Below, piece by piece: positions 55,601 to 63,964 of a stretch of 64,000 nucleotides of DNA; position 1 is the stretch's first letter; each line of letters begins with the position of its first letter. This DNA comes from Gammaproteobacteria bacterium. GTDB taxonomy: Bacteria; Pseudomonadota; Gammaproteobacteria; Thiohalospirales; Thiohalospiraceae. The position numbers and the translations under genes are program-made. The stretch covers positions 1 to 64,000 of the forward strand of contig WFVH01000037.1 in assembly GCA_015491735.1 (NCBI GenBank), read 5' to 3'. The notes below the pieces were generated by a model. It searched no databases, was not told where the DNA came from, and was given only the letters and a program-made list of their open reading frames with translations.

Positions 55601-55666
55601 GTAATTTGGTTTTATAAGGCTGGCTGAGCAGTTACTTTCAACTCCTGCAACTCACTGGGTAGTTAC
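55601..55666 (+). repeat. MITE-like right end with 31-bp arm
   Basis: The inner end GGCTGGCTGAGCAGTTAC finishes at 55635 and the outer end ACTGGGTAGTTAC at 55666, the family's 31-bp spacing. A left end is uncertain. If it is GCCGCATTCAG at 55512, the element is 155 bp with flanks CAATGGAT and CAATGCAC (6 of 8). The arm ends 2 bases before the ATG of the uracil-DNA glycosylase and contains its initiation region. Confidence 0.6.
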
Positions 55667-55668
55667 CA

Positions 55669-56298
55669 ATGCACTTCGATCCGGACTGCCGCTCCTGTCC
55701 CCGTCTGGCCGGTTTTCTGGCCGGTATCCGGGAGGCGTATCCAGCTTATCACGCCCGGCCGGTGGCGCCGTTTGGTGATCCTGATGCCCGGTTGCTGATT
55801 GTTGGACTGGCGCCGGGCATGCATGGCGCCAACGCCACCGGTCGGCCTTTTACCGGGGATTATGCCGGCATCCTGCTTTATGAGACGCTCTACCGGTTCG
55901 GTTTCAGCAATCAATCTGCCGCTACGGGGAGGGACGACGGGTTGACTCTCGATGGCTGCCGCATTACCAACGCCGTAAAATGCCTGCCGCCGCAGAACAA
56001 GCCGGTTGGCAGCGAGGTAACCGAGTGCAACCGCTATCTGCGTGCAGAGCTGGCGGATCTCGATGACGGCGCGGCCGTCCTGGCGCTGGGTTTGGTTGCT
56101 CATCGCGCCGTGATTCGGGCGCTGGGACTGAAGATGACAGATTACCCGTTTGCCCACTGCCGGAAGCACCGGCTGGACAGAAAGCGCTGGCTGATCGATT
56201 CTTATCATTGCAGCCGCTACAATACGCAGACGCGCCGTCTTACGGAGGAGATGTTTCACAATGTGTTCCGGGAGATAGAGAAACTCCTGGCCGCCTGA
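55669..56298 (+). CDS. Uracil-DNA glycosylase, family 5 (UDGb type)
   Basis: A 209-residue DNA repair glycosylase that removes uracil, and in family 5 also hypoxanthine, from DNA. Family 5 landmarks are LLIVGLAPGMHGANATGRPF (motif 1 without the Asn/Asp of other families) and FTGDYAGILLYETLYRFGF. The DNA-minor-groove loop is SYHCSRYNTQTRRL, in place of HPSP. Cysteines in DCRSCPRL, AVKCLPP and VTECNRYL are placed to bind a 4Fe-4S cluster. It is followed after 4 bases by uvrC, so two excision-repair functions are in one operon. No good Shine-Dalgarno is present; the region just upstream is the arm of a repeat. Confidence 0.88.
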   Translation: MHFDPDCRSCPRLAGFLAGIREAYPAYHARPVAPFGDPDARLLIVGLAPGMHGANATGRPFTGDYAGILLYETLYRFGFSNQSAATGRDDGLTLDGCRITNAVKCLPPQNKPVGSEVTECNRYLRAELADLDDGAAVLALGLVAHRAVIRALGLKMTDYPFAHCRKHRLDRKRWLIDSYHCSRYNTQTRRLTEEMFHNVFREIEKLLAA

Positions 56299-56302
56299 TC
56301 GC

Positions 56303-58144
56303 ATGAATCCGGTTCCATTCAATCCCAAGCAGTTTATCTCCAGGCTGACCAGCCGTCCGGGTGTCTATCGCATGATGGATGGTGAGGGAAACGTTATCTA
56401 TGTAGGCAAGGCGCGCAACCTCAAAATGCGGGTCTCCAGCTATTTTGGACAGCACATTTCCAGCGCAAAAACCCGTCATATGGTGGCGCAGATCCGGCAG
56501 ATCGAGATCACCATAACCCACACAGAAAACGAGGCGCTGATTCTGGAGAACAATCTCATCAAGGCGTTGAAGCCCCGCTACAACATCCTGTTGCGTGATG
56601 ACAAGAGCTATCCTTATATCTATCTCTCCAGTCATCAAGACTTTCCGCGGCTGGGCAGTTACCGGGGCGCCAGAAGCGGGCCGGGCCGCTATTTTGGCCC
56701 CTACCCCAGCACCGGGGCGGTGCGGGAGACGCTGAATTTGATGCAGAAGCTGTTCCGGGTGCGCCAGTGCGAAGACTCGTTCTACGGAAATCGCAGCCGT
56801 CCCTGTCTGCAGTACCAGATTAAACGTTGCAGTGCTCCCTGCACCGGCTTGATCGACAAAGAGCGTTATCGGCAGGATGTTCGCCATGCGGCGCTTTTTC
56901 TGGAGGGAAAGAGCAACGAGGTGATCGATGATCTGGTCAAGCAGATGGATGCGGCATCGGAGGCGCTGGAGTTTGAGCAGGCAGCGCGCTATCGGGATCA
57001 GATTGCCAGTTTGCGCCGGGTGCAGGAGCGGCAGTATGTCAGCGGTGCGGGGGGAGATCTGGACGTGATTGCCGGCGTGGTAAAGAACGGGGTCGGCTGC
57101 ATCCAGCTGTTTTCCATCCGCGACGGGCGCAATCTCGGAAACAGGAGCTGGTTTCCCCGCCACACCGGTAACAGCGATGCAGCCGAATTGCTGGCCGCCT
57201 TTTTGCCGCAATACTACCTTTCGGGCGACAGCCGCAGCCGGGAAATTCCCGCTGATATTTTGCTCAATCAGCCGCTGGATGAGGCCGGGTGGCTGACTGC
57301 CGTACTGACATCCCGGGCGGGCCACAAGGTGGCGATCCGTCACCGGCTACGGGGTGAGCGCGCCCGCTGGGTGAAGCTGGCCGAGGCAAACGCCGCTGCG
57401 GCGCTGGAGAGCCATCTGGCCGGCAGGGCCAGTATGCACAGCCGTTTCGAGAGGTTGCAGGAGGCGCTGGGGCTGGACGAACTGCCCCGGCGAATCGAGT
57501 GTTTCGATATCAGCCATACCACGGGAGCATTTCCTGTGGGTTCGTGTATCGTGTTCGATGTTTGCGGTCCAGTGAAAGCGGAGTACCGCCGCTTCAATAT
57601 CAGGAATATCACACCAGGCGATGATTACGCCGCGCTGGAGCAGGCGCTCAGCCGCCGCTACACCCGCGTTGTAAAAGGGGAGGGGAAATTGCCGGATGTG
57701 CTGATAATCGACGGTGGCAAGGGGCAGATTGCCCGGGCAAACAGCGTACTGGAAGAGCTGCAGATTCGTGGTGTTGCCGTACTGGGCATTGCCAAGGGGC
57801 CGACCCGGAAGCCGGGGCGGGAGACGCTGTTCTTGTCCGGACGGGAGCAGCCCCTTATACTGCCGGGAGACTCGCCAGCGCTGCATCTGATTCAGCAGAT
57901 CGACGGAGAGGCACATCGTTTTGCCATCACAGGGCACCGCCAGCGGCGTGGAAAGGCGCGTGCTACTTCGGTACTGGAGGGGATCTCTGGTCTCGGCCCA
58001 AAACGGCGCCGGCAGCTATTGCGGCAGTTTGGCGGCCTGCAAGAGGTGGCGCGCGCCGGGGTCGAGGATCTGGTGCGGATACAGGGTATAAGCCGCGCCC
58101 TGGCGCAACGGATTTATGACAGTTTCCACCCGGATAGTGGGTAG
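56303..58144 (+). CDS. uvrC: Excinuclease ABC subunit C
   Basis: A 613-residue nuclease making both incisions in nucleotide excision repair. The N-terminal GIY-YIG domain contains GVYRMMDGEGNVIYVGKARNL, the UVR domain near residue 205 has SNEVIDDLVKQMDAASEALEF, and the RNase H-like 5' nuclease domain includes RIECFDISHTTGAFPVGSCIVF and VLIIDGGKGQIARA. Two helix-hairpin-helix motifs at the C-terminus end in GISRALAQRIYDSF. Full length. It is followed after 5 bases by pgsA, the conserved uvrC-pgsA pair. Confidence 0.97.
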   Translation: MNPVPFNPKQFISRLTSRPGVYRMMDGEGNVIYVGKARNLKMRVSSYFGQHISSAKTRHMVAQIRQIEITITHTENEALILENNLIKALKPRYNILLRDDKSYPYIYLSSHQDFPRLGSYRGARSGPGRYFGPYPSTGAVRETLNLMQKLFRVRQCEDSFYGNRSRPCLQYQIKRCSAPCTGLIDKERYRQDVRHAALFLEGKSNEVIDDLVKQMDAASEALEFEQAARYRDQIASLRRVQERQYVSGAGGDLDVIAGVVKNGVGCIQLFSIRDGRNLGNRSWFPRHTGNSDAAELLAAFLPQYYLSGDSRSREIPADILLNQPLDEAGWLTAVLTSRAGHKVAIRHRLRGERARWVKLAEANAAAALESHLAGRASMHSRFERLQEALGLDELPRRIECFDISHTTGAFPVGSCIVFDVCGPVKAEYRRFNIRNITPGDDYAALEQALSRRYTRVVKGEGKLPDVLIIDGGKGQIARANSVLEELQIRGVAVLGIAKGPTRKPGRETLFLSGREQPLILPGDSPALHLIQQIDGEAHRFAITGHRQRRGKARATSVLEGISGLGPKRRRQLLRQFGGLQEVARAGVEDLVRIQGISRALAQRIYDSFHPDSG

Positions 58145-58149
58145 GCGAT

Positions 58150-58725
58150 ATGTGGTCAAATATTCCCAATATTCTCACCTTGCTGCGTATTGCCCTGATT
58201 CCGATTTTTGTGATTTGCTTCTATCTTCCGATCGCCAGCGCACATACCGCCAGTGCACTGTTGTTCACCCTGGCGGCGGTTACCGACTGGCTTGACGGCC
58301 ACCTGGCCCGCCGACTGCAACAGGTTTCACCGTTTGGCGCCTTTCTCGACCCGGTAGCGGACAAACTGATGGTGGCGGCGGCCCTGGTGTTGCTGGTGGA
58401 GAACAACCCGACCAACTACGCAGGCGTTTACATCGCCATCCCGGCCATTGTCATTATTGGACGTGAAATTGCCATATCCGCCTTGCGGGAGTGGATGGCA
58501 GAGCTGGGCGCCCGCACCAGGGTCGCGGTCTCTTACATCGGCAAGGTGAAAACAGCCCTTCAGATGACGGCAATCATCCTGCTGCTCTACCGCGCGCCGA
58601 TTGGGAGCGTTCCGGTAGTGGAAGTGGGGTTCTGGCTGCTGTATGCGGCTGCCGGATTGACGCTGTGGTCGATGGCGGTCTATCTGCGGGCGGCCTGGCC
58701 CATGCTCAAGGGAAGTTCGCCTTGA
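58150..58725 (+). CDS. pgsA: CDP-diacylglycerol-glycerol-3-phosphate 3-phosphatidyltransferase
   Basis: A 191-residue inner-membrane enzyme that makes phosphatidylglycerol phosphate. The CDP-alcohol phosphatidyltransferase signature D-G-x2-A-R-x8-G-x3-D-x3-D is complete in DWLDGHLARRLQQVSPFGAF followed by LDPVADK. N-terminus WSNIPNILTLLRIALIPIFV and several transmembrane helices fit the family. It is downstream of uvrC and upstream of tRNA-Met. Confidence 0.95.
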   Translation: MWSNIPNILTLLRIALIPIFVICFYLPIASAHTASALLFTLAAVTDWLDGHLARRLQQVSPFGAFLDPVADKLMVAAALVLLVENNPTNYAGVYIAIPAIVIIGREIAISALREWMAELGARTRVAVSYIGKVKTALQMTAIILLLYRAPIGSVPVVEVGFWLLYAAAGLTLWSMAVYLRAAWPMLKGSSP

Positions 58726-58770
58726 CAGGAGAGCACCGAAACCGGAAAATGCGCGTGCGGAACCCATCAT

Positions 58771-58847
58771 GGCTATGTAGCTCAGCTGGTTAGAGCACAG
58801 CACTCATAATGCTGGGGTCGGTGGTTCGAATCCACCCATAGCCACCA
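58771..58847 (+). tRNA. tRNA-Met (anticodon CAT, elongator type)
   Basis: A complete 77-nt cloverleaf. The acceptor stem GGCTATG pairs with CATAGCC, the anticodon loop CTCATAA gives CAT, the T-loop is GTTCGAATC and CCA is encoded. The first pair is G-C, and the body resembles elongator Met rather than initiator (no C-A mismatch). A lysidine-modified Ile tRNA is less likely. Confidence 0.92.
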
Positions 58848-59334
58848 TAACCTCATCCAATACCATCCCATAAGCACGCCAACCCCCTGTTGTTTAAAAA
58901 AATTATTTAATCGCCATGATGACGATGGCAGACCTGAGTGGTGGGGAATCTGGGCGTGGTGGTTATCTTGGAGTATAAGGTGTAGTAGTTCAGATTTGAC
59001 CTGACAGTCGCTTCTACACCTTATCTTTGCTCATGGTAACATACCTCCTCTGCTGTTCATCAGTTATGCAAAACCGGTTTCAGCAGGGTGCGCCACCTTC
59101 TCCAATCTTTCCGTACACCAGTTTCGAGCATGGTTCACGCATGCATTATCTGGCCCCAGGTGAGTTCATCGCCGATGTTCGCTTTGATCTTTACTTCCGT
59201 ATTGTGGAAGTTGTTTTTGGTGGTTATCATGTGTATCCCCTGAATTGTTGCTACCTGACGGTAAATTTGACGGCATGCAAGTTTCGAGGACGGGAAATGC
59301 CCAGCGGAAACAGATAGTTCCGGGGGGCGACAGC
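58848..59334. other. Gene-poor region with an inverted repeat and possible relics
   Basis: A 487-bp stretch without a recognised gene. ATAAGGTGTAG (58975-58985) and CTACACCTTAT (59014-59024) form an 11-bp inverted repeat around TCAGATTTGACCTGA. On the minus strand there is GAGGAGG followed by an ATG at 59034 and only five codons before a stop. Further right, on the minus strand, a 31-codon frame (59135-59230) starts MITTKNNFHNTEVKIKANIG with AGGGG upstream. Broken reading frames with good ribosome-binding sites suggest decayed mobile DNA, but no family was identified. Confidence 0.35.
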
Positions 59335-59419
59335 GCCCATACTTGGTGAGTTGCAGAATTTGAAAGTAACTGCCCGGATTGCGCCTGAAATCCGTTGGCC
59401 CAAGGCGAAAAAACGGATC
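59335..59419 (-). repeat. MITE-like repeat, truncated left half
   Basis: The inner end GTAACTGCCCGG starts at 59366. The 31 bp before it (59335-59365) resemble the outer arm at 16696 (ACTTGGTGAGTTGCAGAAT against ACTTGGCGAGTTGTGGAAT), although its first bases are no longer GTAAC. GCCTGAAATCCG and CAAGGCGAAAAAACGG follow, then the copy breaks off at a hairpin beginning near 59420. Confidence 0.6.
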
Positions 59420-59423
59420 ATGT

Positions 59424-59527
59424 TCAGAACTTCAAGCGTCCTTCCGATCAAGACATCACATGTCGTCAATGGTTATTCCATTGGAACAAACGTGATAACA
59501 CAGAGCTGAAGGACGCTTGAAGTTCGG
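59424..59527. repeat. Long-armed hairpin related to 55525-55594
   Basis: GAACTTCAAGCGTCCTTC (59427-59444) is perfectly complementary to GAAGGACGCTTGAAGTTC (59508-59525). The stem extends outwards with one mismatch. Its first bases TTCAGAACTTCAAG are the same as in the hairpin at 55 kb, while the remaining stem sequence differs on both arms. Confidence 0.55.
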
Positions 59528-59586
59528 AATACAGTCCCGTCGATGCCAGGTCAATACTATCCAACAACCATTCAAGACACGCGATA

Positions 59587-60744
59587 ATGACTTCATGGCC
59601 GTATTTTGCTGAGGACGAAATTGCTGCGGTCAGCGCTGTTTTGCGTTCCGGAAAGGTGAATTACTGGACCGGGCAAGAGGGGCGGGAGTTTGAAAAAGAG
59701 TTCGCCGACCACTGCCAGGTGAACCATGCCGTCGCGGTAGCAAATGGCACGGTTGCGCTGGAACTGGCTCTGCAGGCCCTGGGGATTGGCCCCGGTGATG
59801 AGGTGGTTGTAACACCGCGGACATTTCTGGCAACAGCCAGCGCGGTTATCATGCGGGGTGCGAAACCGCTGTTTGCCGATCTGGATCCGGCCTCCGGCAA
59901 CCTGTCAGCAGAGACAATCGAGGCCGTGTTGACACCCGCTACCCGCGCTGTTATTCCCGTCCATCTGGCAGGTTGGCCGTGCGACATGGATCCCATACTG
60001 GAGCTGGCTGGCAGGCGGGGCATAAAAGTCATCGAGGATTGCGCCCAGGCGCATGGCGCGCGCTACAAGGGGCGGCCGGTCGGTTCGATGGGTGATGCCG
60101 CGGCATTCTCTTTCTGTCAGGACAAGATTATGACCACCGGCGGCGAGGGCGGGATTCTGGTCACCAACAGCGAGACCACATGGAAGCGGGCCTGGGCTTT
60201 CAAGGATCACGGCAAGAGTTACGATACGGTGTATCGCCGCCAGCATCCTGACGGATTCCGCTGGTTGCACGAATCCTTCGGCACCAACTGGCGCATGAGC
60301 GAGATGCAGTCGGCAATTGGCCGTTTGCAACTGCGCAAACTGCCGCAATGGCATGAGGCCCGAAGCCGTAATGCCGGGGTATTGCAACGCTGCTTCCAGG
60401 CCATCCCGGCCCTGCGCGTCGAGCATCCCCCTGAAGAGATACAGCATGCCTGGTACAAGTACTATGTCTATGTTCGTCCCGAGCGGTTGAAGCCGGGCTG
60501 GAACCGGGATCGGATCATGGCGGCCATCAATACCGCCGGAGTACCCTGTTTCAGCGGTTCCTGCTCCGAAATCTATCGGGAGAAGGCGTTCGATGAAACA
60601 GGACTGCGTCCTGCCAGCCGCCTGCCCGTTGCCAGGGTATTGGGTGAAACCGCGTTGATGTTTCTCGTCCATCCAACGCTTGCCGCAGCGGATCTGGAGC
60701 GCACCTGCCGGGTGGTGGAGAAGGTGTTCGCGCAAGCAGCCTGA
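59587..60744 (+). CDS. DegT/DnrJ/EryC1/StrS family aminotransferase
   Basis: A 385-residue PLP-dependent enzyme that usually aminates keto-sugars on nucleotide carriers for polysaccharide or natural-product synthesis. The N-terminus FAEDEIAAVSAVLRSGKVNYWTG is typical, the phosphate-binding loop is VANGTVALELALQALGIGPGDEV, and the PLP aspartate is in IKVIEDCAQAHGARYKG. The Schiff-base Lys is in FSFCQDKIMTTGGEGG, followed by GTNWRMSEMQSAIGRLQL. Substrate is not evident and no sugar nucleotide genes are adjacent. The TGA stop coincides with a fragment of the repeat family. It precedes the SRP RNA gene. Confidence 0.88.
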   Translation: MTSWPYFAEDEIAAVSAVLRSGKVNYWTGQEGREFEKEFADHCQVNHAVAVANGTVALELALQALGIGPGDEVVVTPRTFLATASAVIMRGAKPLFADLDPASGNLSAETIEAVLTPATRAVIPVHLAGWPCDMDPILELAGRRGIKVIEDCAQAHGARYKGRPVGSMGDAAAFSFCQDKIMTTGGEGGILVTNSETTWKRAWAFKDHGKSYDTVYRRQHPDGFRWLHESFGTNWRMSEMQSAIGRLQLRKLPQWHEARSRNAGVLQRCFQAIPALRVEHPPEEIQHAWYKYYVYVRPERLKPGWNRDRIMAAINTAGVPCFSGSCSEIYREKAFDETGLRPASRLPVARVLGETALMFLVHPTLAAADLERTCRVVEKVFAQAA

Positions 60745-60772
60745 GCAGAAATTACAACTCGCTGAGTGGTTG
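60739..60772 (+). repeat. Fragment of the MITE-like right arm
   Basis: GCCTGAGCAGAAATTACAAC and CTCGCTGAGTGGTTGTG resemble the inner end (CTGAGCAGTTAC) plus the last part of the 31-bp arm (CAACTCGCYGRGTRGTTAC). The TGA stop of the DegT-family gene lies within it. Confidence 0.4.
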
Positions 60773-60775
60773 TGA

Positions 60776-60804
60776 TTGTGGAAACCTCCGGCTTCGGTGA
60801 TAAT
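60776..60804 (+). promoter_or_regulatory. Sigma-70 promoter of the SRP RNA gene
   Basis: A -35 TTGTGG (60776-60781) and a -10 GATAAT (60799-60804) with 17-bp spacing end 16 bases before the 5' end of the RNA. The -35 lies just beyond the repeat fragment ending at 60772. Confidence 0.55.
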
Positions 60805-60820
60805 AGCCGCTTCGATTTAT

Positions 60821-60935
60821 GGTGGCCCGTATCGGCCCCCTCGCAACGTAAGGCCGTGAACCCCGTCAGGCCCGGAAGGGAGCAGCGGTAGCGGCGACTG
60901 CGGGTGCCGGGGTGTGGCTGGTGCGGGCTGCCACC
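60821..60935 (+). ncRNA. ffs: 4.5S signal recognition particle RNA
   Basis: A roughly 115-nt RNA with terminal pairing GGTGGC against GCCACC. The invariant SRP domain IV is present: GTCAGGCCCGGAAGGGAGCAGC, containing the GGAAG tetraloop flanks, and on the other arm GGGTGCCGGGGTGTGGCTGG. It binds Ffh to target membrane proteins co-translationally. ffs immediately upstream of dnaX is a conserved proteobacterial arrangement. Exact ends are estimated from the terminal stem. Confidence 0.93.
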
Positions 60936-60955
60936 CTTCATGCAGGCTTTGTCTT

Positions 60956-62608
60956 ATGGGTTATCAGGTTCTGGCGCGAAAATGGCGGCCCCGTACATTC
61001 GGCGAGATGGTGGGACAGGAGCATGTATTGCGCCCACTGATCAATGCGCTGGATAATGGCCGCCTGCATCACGCCTTTCTGTTTGCCGGCACCCGCGGGG
61101 TTGGCAAGACCACGATTGCACGCATACTGGCGAAGGCGTTGAACTGTGATCAGGGAGTCGGTTCCAACCCCTGTGGGGAGTGTGCCGCTTGCCGCGACAT
61201 CGATGCCGGCCGGTTCGTTGATCTCATCGAAGTGGATGCTGCATCCCGCACCAAGGTGGAGGATACCCGCGATCTGCTGGAGAACGTGCAGTATGCCCCC
61301 ACCCGCGGCCGTTACAAGGTGTACCTGATCGACGAGGTGCATATGCTCTCCAACCATAGCTTCAATGCCCTGTTGAAGACGCTGGAAGAGCCGCCTCCCC
61401 ATGTCAAGTTTCTGTTGGCGACGACCGATCCGCAGCGGCTGCCGGTGACAGTGTTGTCACGCTGCCTGCAGTTCAATCTGCGGCGGCTGCTTCCCGAACA
61501 GATAAGCACGCACCTCCAGCAGGTTTTGTTGCAAGAGGATATCCCGGCGGAGGCGCCGGCGCTGGCGCAGATCGCCCGCGTTGCCGATGGCAGCATGCGT
61601 GATGCGCTCAGCCTGCTGGATCAGGCCATCGCGTACGGTGGTGGCGAACTCCGGGAGCAGGAGGTGCGCACCATGCTGGGCACCATCGAGCAGTGCCATC
61701 TGTTTGAACTGCTGGGAGCGTTGGTTGCCGGTAATGGCATGGCGCTGCTTCGGGCCGTGGAGAACCTCGCCCGGAATACGCCGGACTTTTCCGCCGTTCT
61801 GGCCGAATTGATCTCCTCTTTGCACCAGATTGCACTTCTTCAGATAGTTCCCCAGTCAGTTGATGAGTTGTTGCCGGAGCGGGATCGGTATCTCGAACTG
61901 GCGAATGGACTGACTCCGGAAGATATCCAGCTTTATTACCAGATCGCCTTGCTGGGCCGCAAGGAGCTGGAGCTGGCCCCCGAGCCGCGCAGCGGATTTG
62001 AAATGATTATGTTGCGAATGTTGGCGTTCCAGCCCGATGCCTCCTGTACGGATGACCGGGAGTCGCCGATCGCCGTTTCCGCAGCCGGGGAGGGTGCGCC
62101 TGAAGCGCCCAAATCCGTTGAGTCTTCACCCGCTCCGCAGGCCGCGGGAAAGAAGCGCGGGAAACGGCCCCGTAACGAGGAAAAGGAAACTGATAAAGAG
62201 CGCCTCCGCGAGCCTCTGGCCTCATCAAAAGACGAACAGTGGGCAGAAAAGGTAGCTGCGTTGAAACTGAACGGGATGACCCGGCAGCTGGCGCTAAACT
62301 GCATCTGCAAAAGCGAGAGAGAGGGTGTTCTGGAGCTGGTTTTGACGCCACAGCACAAACACCTGCTCAGCGAGCGTCACCGGCAACGCCTGGAGGCGGC
62401 GCTGCAGACGCTCAAAGGCGGTCCGCTGAAGGTGGTGATTGCATGCGCCCCCGACGAGGGCATGAGTCCGGCGGCCATCGAGCAGCGCAGGGAGCTGGCG
62501 CGCCGACAGCGGGCGGAGCAGGCGATAAGGGAGGATAGCAACATACAGAACATGATCGACACCTTCGGTGCAGAGATTCAGACAGACTCCATCGTGCCGG
62601 CGGATTGA
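60956..62608 (+). CDS. dnaX: DNA polymerase III subunits tau/gamma
   Basis: A 550-residue clamp-loader ATPase and replisome organiser. Walker A GTRGVGKTTIARILAKALNC is near residue 45 and the zinc module has CDQGVGSNPCGECAAC. Walker B is in VYLIDEVHML, and sensor 1 in LLATTDPQRLPVTVLSRC. Domain III ends near 370, followed by a charged linker (KKRGKRPRNEEKETDKERLRE) and the tau-specific C-terminus that contacts alpha and DnaB in homologues. ATG at 60956 gives the canonical MGYQVLARKWRPRTF start. No AAAAAAG slippery site like that of E. coli is present, so a frameshifted gamma form is not evident. Confidence 0.95.
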   Translation: MGYQVLARKWRPRTFGEMVGQEHVLRPLINALDNGRLHHAFLFAGTRGVGKTTIARILAKALNCDQGVGSNPCGECAACRDIDAGRFVDLIEVDAASRTKVEDTRDLLENVQYAPTRGRYKVYLIDEVHMLSNHSFNALLKTLEEPPPHVKFLLATTDPQRLPVTVLSRCLQFNLRRLLPEQISTHLQQVLLQEDIPAEAPALAQIARVADGSMRDALSLLDQAIAYGGGELREQEVRTMLGTIEQCHLFELLGALVAGNGMALLRAVENLARNTPDFSAVLAELISSLHQIALLQIVPQSVDELLPERDRYLELANGLTPEDIQLYYQIALLGRKELELAPEPRSGFEMIMLRMLAFQPDASCTDDRESPIAVSAAGEGAPEAPKSVESSPAPQAAGKKRGKRPRNEEKETDKERLREPLASSKDEQWAEKVAALKLNGMTRQLALNCICKSEREGVLELVLTPQHKHLLSERHRQRLEAALQTLKGGPLKVVIACAPDEGMSPAAIEQRRELARRQRAEQAIREDSNIQNMIDTFGAEIQTDSIVPAD

Positions 62609-62956
62609 CCGGCGGTATCCCGCGCCACGCTAATCCGGGTGTTTCAGCCGGGAACGTGATGAACCTGCCGGAGTCGCCCTCCAGGCGCGCCTTCGGCCCG
62701 ACGACTGTAACCGGCGGACTGCTTGCCACGCGCCAGCCTTTGCAAAGGAGGGCTGCTTGAGGCAAGCGTGATCCGGGCAGGCCGCTTCAGATGTTCGGGG
62801 CAGCCTCCCATAAAACCGGGCAGCTTTTGCCGGGAGGGCAGGCTGTGCCCTGTTCCATCCCGTTCCCGGAACCCGCGATGCAGCATATATCGTTGCCCGG
62901 TTAATGGTTATACTATGGGCGGGATCAATCCGGATTGAAACTGAGGAAAGAGCAAA
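62609..62956. other. Intergenic region between dnaX and ybaB
   Basis: A 348-bp stretch with no recognised gene. It contains small GC-rich inverted repeats near 62810-62850 and a TATACT hexamer at 62909-62914 that could be a -10 element for ybaB, without a good -35. Open frames on either strand lack ribosome-binding sites and family resemblance. Confidence 0.35.
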
Positions 62957-63280
62957 ATGAAAGGTGGTCTAGGTAATTTGATGAAGCAGGCGCAGAAGAT
63001 GCAAGCCGAGATGCAGAAGGCGCAGGAGGAGCTGGCCAGCATGGAGGTTACCGGGCAGTCGGGTGGGGGCATGGTGCAGGTGGTTATGACCGGCCGCCAT
63101 GATGTCAGGCGCGTAACCATCGATGACACGCTAATGGGGGACGACAAAGAGATGCTGGAAGATCTGCTTGCGGCAGCAGTGAACGATGCGGTGCGTCAGG
63201 TAGAGAAAAACTCGCAAGAGAAGATGGCGGGTATGACAGCGGGCCTGAACCTGCCCGGTGGCATGAAGCTGCCATTTTGA
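62957..63280 (+). CDS. ybaB: Nucleoid-associated protein YbaB/EbfC
   Basis: A 107-residue small DNA-binding protein that forms a tweezer-like dimer. The N-terminal amphipathic helix [20 protein letters not shown] and the core [10 protein letters not shown]-like strand ([19 protein letters not shown]) are typical, with Met/Gly-rich C-terminus. It sits between dnaX and recR, as in most gammaproteobacteria, and is 7 bases from recR. Confidence 0.96.
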   Translation: MKGGLGNLMKQAQKMQAEMQKAQEELASMEVTGQSGGGMVQVVMTGRHDVRRVTIDDTLMGDDKEMLEDLLAAAVNDAVRQVEKNSQEKMAGMTAGLNLPGGMKLPF

Positions 63281-63287
63281 CAACCGG

Positions 63288-63884
63288 ATGGCCGTTACAC
63301 CCCTGCTGAGCCGCCTTGTGGACGGACTGCGCTGTCTGCCCGGAGTCGGGCCGAAATCGGCGCAGCGGATGGCCTATCACCTGCTGGAACGGGATCGGGA
63401 GAGTGCCCGCCGCCTGGCAGCCATCCTGGCGCTGGCGGCTGACAAGATTGGCCACTGCAAAAGCTGCCGCACCCTGAGCGAAACCGATATCTGTCCCTTG
63501 TGCGCCAGCGGCAGCCGGGATCGCACTCAACTCTGTGTAGTGGAGATGCCTGCGGATGTGGAAGCCATCGAGCAGTCCGGCAGCTACCGGGGACTCTATT
63601 TCGTGCTGATGGGTCATCTCTCCCCCCTAGATGGCGTCGGGCCGGAGGATATTGGTCTCGATCAGCTGAAAGAGCGCTGCCGTGCCGAGGAGGTCAGGGA
63701 GGTGATTCTGGCCACCAATCCAACCGTGGAGGGAGAGGCCACTGCCCACTATATCAGTGAGCAGGTGAAGGATCATGGTATTCGGGTAACCCGGATTGCG
63801 CACGGAGTGCCACTGGGCGGTGAACTGGAGTATGTCGATGGTGACACGCTGTCACACGCCTTTTCGGGGCGGCGTGAATGGTGA
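63288..63884 (+). CDS. recR: Recombination mediator protein RecR
   Basis: A 198-residue protein that, with RecO and RecF, helps RecA load at gaps. The N-terminal helix-hairpin-helix is [17 protein letters not shown], the four-cysteine zinc finger is [16 protein letters not shown], and the Toprim domain runs from [19 protein letters not shown] to [18 protein letters not shown]. The C-terminal Walker-like tail is [15 protein letters not shown]. Full length. Confidence 0.97.
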   Translation: MAVTPLLSRLVDGLRCLPGVGPKSAQRMAYHLLERDRESARRLAAILALAADKIGHCKSCRTLSETDICPLCASGSRDRTQLCVVEMPADVEAIEQSGSYRGLYFVLMGHLSPLDGVGPEDIGLDQLKERCRAEEVREVILATNPTVEGEATAHYISEQVKDHGIRVTRIAHGVPLGGELEYVDGDTLSHAFSGRREW

Positions 63885-63933
63885 TCGCACCCGGAATGTT
63901 AAAAAGCGGCAGGGGCCGGGCAGGGCACCACTT

Positions 63934-63964
63934 GATAACCCGGCACCTGTCGGTGAATGGTTAC
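63934..63964. repeat. Possible end of another MITE-like copy
   Basis: GATAACCCGGC at 63934 and CGGTGAATGGTTAC ending at 63964 resemble the two ends of the family. The sequence between them is too short for an element and no target duplication is visible, so this may be a remnant or a chance match. Confidence 0.25.

Noticed and set aside
60956-62608. Programmed frameshift in dnaX producing gamma
   Set aside because: No AAAAAAG heptamer with an upstream Shine-Dalgarno-like sequence and downstream stem was found in the linker region.
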